10,640 nucleotides of DNA. Source: Fidelibacterota bacterium. GTDB taxonomy: Bacteria > Fidelibacterota > UBA2242. A program made the translations under genes and the position numbers. Shown here one piece after another: positions 5,671 through 10,640 of the stretch (position 1 is the first letter of the stretch; each line of letters starts with the position of its first letter). The notes below the pieces were generated by a model. That model saw only the letters and a list, made by a program, of their open reading frames with translations. It did no database searches and had not been told where the DNA came from. The stretch spans positions 1-10,640 of the forward strand of contig JAFGXZ010000288.1 in NCBI GenBank assembly GCA_016936335.1, read 5' to 3'.

Positions 5671-7179
5671 ATGAAAAAAATCATTGTAAGACTTGAGCCG
5701 CTTGGAAAAACCGTAAAGCTGGAACCCGGCGGATCTTTGCAGGACATTCTGTTCAAATATGGAATTGAGTTTCCCTGCGGCGGCGATGGGATTTGTGGGA
5801 AATGCAAGGTCCGATTAATTAAGGGTAATCTTGTTATCAACGATATCCAACGCCAGTATTTTACCGATGAAGAACTCGCTGAAGGCTGGCGCCTGGCCTG
5901 CCAATGCCGGGTGACCGAACCAGTTACACTGGAGTTGGTTCAGTGGGAAATGCGAATTCTCTCTGACGATCAGAAAATCGGGATTCATGGCCAAAAGGGT
6001 TATGCTGTAGCAGTGGATTTAGGGACGACAACATTGGTGGCCCAATTGATTGATCTCAGTACCGGTACAATTGCCGGGACACAAACGGCACTAAATCCAC
6101 AGGCTCAATATGGCGCCGATGTGATGAGCCGGATACAATATGCATTGACAGATGAAGGTGCGAAAAAATTACGCCGGTTTATTAGTAATATAATTTCTGA
6201 GCTGATCATGGAGTTGGTCTACGGATTGGATCGTGAAGATATTATGATTACCCAAGTTGTTATTGCGGGCAATACGGCAATGCATCATCTGTTTTGCGGA
6301 GTAGATGTAATCCCGTTATCAAGAGTACCTTTTGAGACTGACAACGATGGAGAATATACCTGGCAATCTTCGGAAATCGGATGGAATCTCCCCGGTAATC
6401 CGAGTGTTCGGTTTTTACCCTGTCTGGGTGGTTTTGTCGGCAGTGATATCCTGGCTGGAATTATCGCAACAGGATTGTATCAGGAAGAAGAACTTACGGC
6501 TTTGATCGATCTGGGTACAAATGGTGAGATTGTTATTGGAAATAGCAATCAAATCCTAATTGCTTCCACGGCCGCCGGCCCGGCATTTGAAGGGGCGAAA
6601 ATTTCCATGGGGATGCGCGCCGCCAGCGGTGCTATTTCCAAGGTTGTTGTAAAAGATGGACAGTTTGATGCCCATGTAATTGGTAGCGGGAGAGCATTGG
6701 GAATCTGCGGTAGCGGACTCGTCGATGCGGTTGCCTGCGCGCTGGACACAGGTCAGATTGAACCGAGTGGCAAAATATTGAATGGAACCGGAAGAATGAA
6801 AATTCGGGATGCAGTTTTTCTGATACAACAAGATATTCGTGAATTACAATTGGCCAAAGCGGCAATTGCTGCCGGTCTTGATATTTTAATTCAGCGTTTT
6901 TCCGCATCGATATCTGACATCAATAAAATCCATATCGCCGGGGCATTCGGGAATTATATCAATATTGAAAGCGCCCGTCGAATCGGTCTGATCAGTAGTG
7001 AGTTTAAAGACATTATCCAGGCGGGCAATACATCCCTGGCCGGTACCAAGCAGATGATAATTAATAATGAGATGTATCAGGGGATTAAGGATAAGATTTC
7101 GCATGTTTCTCTGGGAACCGACCCGGAATTCATGGATCGGTTTGTTGAAAACATGACATTTGCTGAGAGCCCGGGATAA
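5671..7179 (+). CDS. Reductive activator of corrinoid proteins (RACE family, 2Fe-2S ferredoxin plus ASKHA ATPase domain)
   Basis: RACE proteins use ATP and electrons to reduce inactive Co(II) corrinoid cofactors of methyltransferase systems back to Co(I). 502 aa from the ATG at 5671. Residues 1-90 are a plant-type 2Fe-2S ferredoxin domain with ligands Cys36, Cys42, Cys45 and Cys77 (PCGGDGICGKCK ... LACQC). A short linker leads to the ASKHA fold from about 110: VDLGTTT (115-121), AGNTAMHHL (199-207), LIDLGTNGEIVIGN (278-291), STAAGPAFEGAKISMGMRA (299-317), GSGRALGICGSGLVDAV (338-354), QQDIRELQLAKAAI (386-399) and HIAGAFGN (421-428). It is shorter than the roughly 600-aa members I recall; the region between ferredoxin and ATPase looks reduced. 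An upstream in-frame ATG at 5614 would add 19 hydrophobic residues unlike the family, so 5671 is preferred; neither has a good ribosome binding site. No methyltransferase or corrinoid protein is in the window, so the target is unknown; a methionine synthase lacking its reactivation domain is one possibility. Confidence 0.92.
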   Translation: MKKIIVRLEPLGKTVKLEPGGSLQDILFKYGIEFPCGGDGICGKCKVRLIKGNLVINDIQRQYFTDEELAEGWRLACQCRVTEPVTLELVQWEMRILSDDQKIGIHGQKGYAVAVDLGTTTLVAQLIDLSTGTIAGTQTALNPQAQYGADVMSRIQYALTDEGAKKLRRFISNIISELIMELVYGLDREDIMITQVVIAGNTAMHHLFCGVDVIPLSRVPFETDNDGEYTWQSSEIGWNLPGNPSVRFLPCLGGFVGSDILAGIIATGLYQEEELTALIDLGTNGEIVIGNSNQILIASTAAGPAFEGAKISMGMRAASGAISKVVVKDGQFDAHVIGSGRALGICGSGLVDAVACALDTGQIEPSGKILNGTGRMKIRDAVFLIQQDIRELQLAKAAIAAGLDILIQRFSASISDINKIHIAGAFGNYINIESARRIGLISSEFKDIIQAGNTSLAGTKQMIINNEMYQGIKDKISHVSLGTDPEFMDRFVENMTFAESPG

Positions 7180-7243
7180 TTGTGTTTCATATCACAGCAA
7201 ATCCAGCTCCAATGGTCTCTATAATGGATCGTGGACTTAAGCA

Positions 7244-7272
7244 TTGGATTTGAATCTGAAAAACTGTATAAT
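7244..7272 (+). promoter_or_regulatory. Candidate promoter for the sensory cluster
   Basis: A perfect TATAAT at 7267-7272 lies 17 bases after TTGGAT at 7244-7249 (3 of 6 to TTGACA, keeping TTG). A start near 7279 would leave a very short leader holding the AAAGGA ribosome binding site at about 7282-7286. An 8-bp inverted repeat (CAAATCCA at 7198-7205, TGGATTTG at 7245-7252) overlaps the -35 region and could be an operator or chance. Confidence 0.45.
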
Positions 7273-7295
7273 TGAAAAAAAAAGGAAAGACCGTC

Positions 7296-8018
7296 ATGAT
7301 ACGTAATGATATTCAATTTTTCGTACCGGAAACTACTTTGGAGAACTGGCAGCGGGTTGTGGATATTTTAGCAAAAATCATCGACATTCCGGCTGCCCTG
7401 ATCATGCGGCTTGTGGATGATAATATTGAGGTGTTTGTCGCCAGTAAAAGCCCTGAAAATCCCTATCACCCCGGCGACAAAGAACACTTCGAAAACTCCG
7501 GGCTCTATTGCGAGCGGGTGATAAAAACCCGGGAACGATTACTGGTTCCCAATGCCTTAAGCGATATCGAGTGGAAAAATAATCCCGATATCAAACTGAA
7601 TATGATCTCCTACCTGGGCTTTCCGATCATGCTGCCGGATCAAAAACCCTTCGGCACACTCTGCGTGTTGGACAGTAAGGAGAACACCTATTCAGATACA
7701 GTTATTGAGTTGATGATGAAATTTCGGGACTTGGTCCAATCGGAGCTGGAACTGCTTTACATGAACCAGGTTCTGGGCGATAAAAATAAAAACCTGAGTG
7801 ATTACTTGCTGGAGTTGCAGACGCTGCGGGGGCTGGTGCCGATCTGTGCCAACTGTAAAAGTATCCGCGATAAAGAAGGGCACTGGCATCCGGTTGAGCA
7901 TTACCTGGTTAATAACCCGCAAGCCCGATTCAGTCACGGGGTTTGCCCAGACTGTATGCAAAAACTCTATCCGGAGTATGCAAATACAAAGAACAATATT
8001 GGGGATACGGATTATTAA
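7296..8018 (+). CDS. GAF-domain sensor protein with C-terminal Cys/His (CxxC...CPDC) tail
   Basis: 240 aa, cytoplasmic (no signal peptide or membrane segment). Residues about 8-155 are a GAF domain: the N-terminal helix ENWQRVVDILAKIIDIPAALIMRLV, then ERLLVPNALSDIEWKNNP (80-97), SYLGFPIMLPD (105-115) and FGTLCVLDS (119-127). GAF domains bind small molecules such as cyclic nucleotides, or haem. A helix or coiled coil at about 135-180 links to a C-terminal module: CANC (184-187), GHWHPVEHYL (195-204), FSHGVCPDC (212-220) and KLYPEY. This pattern is known from the ends of many PAS, GAF and receiver proteins and looks like a zinc or redox site (Cys184, Cys187, His214, Cys217, Cys220). No enzymatic output domain is present. 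ATG 7296 is chosen because AAAGGA lies about 9 bases upstream; an in-frame TTG at 7272 would include the ribosome binding site. The next gene follows after 18 bases. Confidence 0.85.
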   Translation: MIRNDIQFFVPETTLENWQRVVDILAKIIDIPAALIMRLVDDNIEVFVASKSPENPYHPGDKEHFENSGLYCERVIKTRERLLVPNALSDIEWKNNPDIKLNMISYLGFPIMLPDQKPFGTLCVLDSKENTYSDTVIELMMKFRDLVQSELELLYMNQVLGDKNKNLSDYLLELQTLRGLVPICANCKSIRDKEGHWHPVEHYLVNNPQARFSHGVCPDCMQKLYPEYANTKNNIGDTDY

Positions 8019-8036
8019 CCCTGACGAGGACAATTT

Positions 8037-10337
8037 ATGATGTCTAAATTCCATTCCTATTTTGCAAAAAAATCCAATATTGTCAGCTTGATTATCGTTC
8101 TGGCTGTCATGGTCGGGTCTACCGGATACCTCTATTATCGTCATGAAAAAAAGATGATTCAGCAGGAACGTGAAAGGGATTTGGATGCCATCGCTTCTCT
8201 GAAAGCCACACGAATTTCAGATTGGTACCTGGATCAGATCCACGATACGGAAATTATCGCGCACAGTATCTTTTTGCAGCAGTGGATCCGGGATTGGCTG
8301 ACGTTACGGTCGCCGGACAGGCAGGCATCTCTGCTGCGATATCTCCGGGAGATTTGTGTCGAACATGACTTTGAGAGCATTTTATTGACATCTGCCGATG
8401 GTGAACTTCTGCTGTCCAGCAGTGCAGAAATTACTGAACTGGATTCGTTATTAATCCGCAATATCCATCGGGTGGTGGCAACCGATTCCGTGGTCGTCTC
8501 GGATTTTTATAATTGTAAAATCCATTATAAAATCAATATCGATTTTATCTTGCCTATTACCAACGACAGTGCTCATTCCGGTGTTGTAATCGTTTTCAAA
8601 AACAACGCGGAAAAGTTTTTATTTCCCCTGATCCAGTTCTGGCCCGGACTCAGTAAAAGCTCCGAAACTCTTCTTGTTCGGCAGGAGGGCGACAGTGTAC
8701 TGTTTCTGAATGAACTCCGGCACCGCGAAAATACGGCGTTGAATCTTCGAATTGCATTGACAGAAACCGACGTCCCCGCGGTTCAGGTGGTTCTGGGTTA
8801 CCGGGGCATCTGGCGCGGTGTGGATTACCGCGGCGTAAAGGTGCTGGCGGATATCCGGCCGATCGAATTTACGCCCTGGTTCATGATTGCCAAGACAGAT
8901 CAAAGCGAGCTATTCGCCGAATTAAAGAATAAGGCCTTTTTTACGATTCTGTTTACCTCACTCACCGTACTGTTTGTAATTGCCGGTCTCGCCTTTCTCT
9001 ATACCTTTTCACAGCGCAATGTATATCGGGCGCTCTACCAGTCGCAGGAGGAGTTTCATGTCACGCTTCAGAGTATTGGCGATGCTGTGATTACGACTGA
9101 CCACGACGGAAAAGTAAAATATCTGAATCCCGTGGCGGAGCAACTGACCGGCTGGAATGCCAAAAGGGCGATTGGTAAACCGCTGGAAAAGGTCTTTCGG
9201 ATTATTAACGAAAATTCCCGTCAAATCGTCAAAAGTCCGGTGGATCGGGTACTAAAAGAGGGTTTGATTGTCGGTTTGGCAAACCATACCCTTCTGATTT
9301 CCCGCAATGGTACAGAGATTCCGATTGCTGACAGCGGTGCGCCCCTTCGGGATGAAAAAGGAACAATCATCGGCGTTGTTCTGGTATTCCGCGATCAGTC
9401 CGCCGAAAGGGAAGCGCAAAGAGCCCTGCGGGAGAGTGAGGAAAAATTTCGCCTGATTGCCGATAATTCCATCGATTGCCTCTGGCAACTGGATACCCGG
9501 CTGAGATTTACCTATTTGAGTCCGGCACTTTTCAGGATCACGGGATTTCAGCCGGAGGAATGGATCGGAACCCGCATATCAGAGCATACGAACTGGACAG
9601 AGTTTATGAAAATGGGGCGGCTGGCCTTGAAAATGCTCCGGAACTATAAGACTTTCGATCATGTCACTTTCGAAACCCGGATGTACAATAAAGAGCATCA
9701 GCTTATTCCGCTTGAGATCGTTTCCAAACCGCTGGTCTTAAACGGCCACTTGAAAGGTCTGCAGGGAGCCACCCGGGATATCCGGGAGCGCAGAGAAGCG
9801 CAATTGAAACTGCAACAGAGCGAAGCCCGTTTTCGCCTGCTGGCGGAATCGGCGCCGGTGGGGATTGTCATCTCTGATAGTAAGCAGAAAACACTGTACG
9901 TCAGTCCGCAGTTTACGGCTTTGTTTGGCTATTCAATAGAGGATATGCCCGGCGTTGAACAGTGGTGGTCCCTGGCATACCCGGATCAGGAACTGAGAGA
10001 CAAGATCCGAAGCAGCTGGAACGCTGCTGTTGAAAAGGCGATTCAGACCCGTTCGGAGATTGAACCCATGGAAGCCCCCGTAAAATGTAAAGACGGGACA
10101 ATGCGCCAGATCGAATTCAGGCTGGCGTCGAATGGTGAGCTGAATTTTGTGATTTTCACCGATATCACCGATCGCAAAAAGGCGGAACAGAATTTATTGG
10201 AAAAAATAGATGAACTGGAACGCTTTAACCGGATTATGGTCGGTCGGGAAAACCGCATGGTTGAGATGAAAAAAGAGATCAATGAACTCTGCCGAAAACT
10301 ACAATTGCCGGAACGCTACGAAATCAGGGACGAGTGA
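8037..10337 (+). CDS. Membrane-bound sensor with periplasmic Cache-like domain and three PAS domains, no output domain
   Basis: 766 aa. Transmembrane helix 1 spans about residues 14-34, an extracytoplasmic domain about 35-298 (Cache-like by position and by segments such as ILLTSADGELLLSS at 115-128 and FTPWFMIAKTD at 278-288), and helix 2 about 299-324. The cytoplasmic part holds PAS1 (about 335-460; SIGDAVITTDHDGKVKYLNP), PAS2 (about 466-592; FTYLSPALFRITGF) and PAS3 (about 596-720; APVGIVISD...YVSPQFTALFGY), joined by linkers such as ALRESEEKFRLIADNS. The protein ends in a coiled coil, ELERFNRIMVGRENRMVEMKKEINEL (726-751). There is no H-box, HATPase, GGDEF, EAL or methyl-accepting region, so it cannot phosphorylate by itself. 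It presumably passes signals to a partner kinase or to its neighbours. Tandem ATGs at 8037 and 8040 follow GAGGA at 8026-8030; either could be used. The closeness of the GAF and receiver genes supports one signalling unit. Confidence 0.87.
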   Translation: MMSKFHSYFAKKSNIVSLIIVLAVMVGSTGYLYYRHEKKMIQQERERDLDAIASLKATRISDWYLDQIHDTEIIAHSIFLQQWIRDWLTLRSPDRQASLLRYLREICVEHDFESILLTSADGELLLSSSAEITELDSLLIRNIHRVVATDSVVVSDFYNCKIHYKINIDFILPITNDSAHSGVVIVFKNNAEKFLFPLIQFWPGLSKSSETLLVRQEGDSVLFLNELRHRENTALNLRIALTETDVPAVQVVLGYRGIWRGVDYRGVKVLADIRPIEFTPWFMIAKTDQSELFAELKNKAFFTILFTSLTVLFVIAGLAFLYTFSQRNVYRALYQSQEEFHVTLQSIGDAVITTDHDGKVKYLNPVAEQLTGWNAKRAIGKPLEKVFRIINENSRQIVKSPVDRVLKEGLIVGLANHTLLISRNGTEIPIADSGAPLRDEKGTIIGVVLVFRDQSAEREAQRALRESEEKFRLIADNSIDCLWQLDTRLRFTYLSPALFRITGFQPEEWIGTRISEHTNWTEFMKMGRLALKMLRNYKTFDHVTFETRMYNKEHQLIPLEIVSKPLVLNGHLKGLQGATRDIRERREAQLKLQQSEARFRLLAESAPVGIVISDSKQKTLYVSPQFTALFGYSIEDMPGVEQWWSLAYPDQELRDKIRSSWNAAVEKAIQTRSEIEPMEAPVKCKDGTMRQIEFRLASNGELNFVIFTDITDRKKAEQNLLEKIDELERFNRIMVGRENRMVEMKKEINELCRKLQLPERYEIRDE

Positions 10338-10392
10338 TTTTCAGTTGCTTGTTCGGATTAGACAAACAGACGAATGATTGAAGGAGAGCGCC

Positions 10393-10640
10393 ATGAATAC
10401 GTTGATTGTTGATGATCGTAAGGAAAACTGCCAGCTTTTGGAAAGTCTGCTAACTGCCAAAGGTCACCACGTCAGCTCGGCGGCCAATGGAAAAGAGGCT
10501 CTGGAAATTCTGCAAGCAAAAAAAATCGACCTGATCATCAGCGATATTTTGATGCCCGTGATGGACGGCTTTCAGCTGTGTCGAAAAGTCAAGACAGATG
10601 AAGCCCTGCGCCATATCCCGTTCATCATTTATACCGCCAC
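10393..10640 (+). CDS. Response regulator receiver domain, truncated by the window edge
   Basis: Only the first 82 codons are visible; the frame is open to the right edge. The sequence is a receiver (REC) domain: the acidic pair Asp7-Asp8 (MNTLIVDDRKEN), the phosphoacceptor Asp51 in LIISDILMPVMDGF (47-60), and the conserved Thr at IIYTA (77-81), with the beta-5 Lys lying beyond the window. The DDRKEN start resembles receivers that head multi-domain response regulators or hybrid kinases, so a kinase, GAF or PAS domain could follow. AAGGAG at 10381-10386 lies 6 bases before the ATG. It sits 55 bases after the output-less PAS sensor with no terminator-like hairpin seen between, so co-transcription is likely. 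The output domain cannot be told from the visible part. Confidence 0.92.
   Translation, partial: MNTLIVDDRKENCQLLESLLTAKGHHVSSAANGKEALEILQAKKIDLIISDILMPVMDGFQLCRKVKTDEALRHIPFIIYTA

Noticed and set aside
7692..8144. 150-codon minus-strand open frame opposite the GAF gene and the start of the PAS sensor
   Set aside because: It overlaps well-supported coding sequence on the other strand; its translation has no domain-like pattern and no ribosome binding site was seen.
1..10640. Search for mobile elements, CRISPR arrays, toxin-antitoxin pairs or defence genes
   Set aside because: No transposase, integrase, restriction, Cas or toxin-like protein and no regularly spaced repeats were seen. All sizeable frames are explained by the genes listed.

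Overview
The window is an ordinary-looking bacterial chromosomal segment. Gene density is high, base composition is moderate with AT-rich gaps, and no transposases, phage genes, tRNAs, rRNAs or CRISPR repeats were seen. It most resembles a Gram-negative, probably anaerobic or facultative lineage with large sensory repertoires, such as Calditrichota/KSB1-like bacteria or a delta-proteobacterial relative. The reasons are two exported Spy/CpxP-like proteins (a periplasm is needed), a corrinoid reductive activator with a corrinoid adenosyltransferase, and multi-PAS/GAF signalling proteins with tails of a type common in those groups. Assignment from gene content alone is weak.

Layout. (1) 17-1874, plus strand: a tight operon of two exported helical LTxxQ-type proteins and a NadC-like protein. 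The third gene starts at a TTG two bases after the previous stop. It keeps the NadC fold signatures but has lost most of the catalytic motifs. (2) 1875-2043: an intergenic region with a plausible promoter and a strong hairpin that buries the ribosome binding site of the next gene. (3) 2044-3096: a SlyD-type FKBP prolyl isomerase followed by a YdeI/OmpD-associated family protein. (4) 3168-4205: a zinc-dependent alcohol dehydrogenase with its own promoter. (5) 4233-5566, minus strand: a two-gene unit, corrinoid adenosyltransferase then prephenate dehydratase, overlapping by ATGA. (6) 5671-7179, plus strand and divergent from the adenosyltransferase: a 2Fe-2S/ASKHA reductive activator of corrinoid proteins. 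(7) 7296 to the right edge: a sensory cluster of a GAF protein with a Cys/His tail, a membrane sensor with three PAS domains but no kinase or other output domain, and the start of a response regulator.

How they fit together. The divergent adenosyltransferase and activator both handle the cobalt of corrinoids: one makes adenosylcobalamin, the other rescues oxidised Co(II) in methyltransfer proteins. The signalling cluster looks like a relay with its catalytic kinase missing, so the histidine kinase may lie just beyond the right edge or elsewhere. No single novel system stands out. The points most worth a second look are the catalytically degenerate NadC paralogue tied to periplasmic Spy-like proteins, the hairpin over the slyD ribosome binding site, the output-less sensor cluster, and a perfect 22-bp palindrome inside the first gene.
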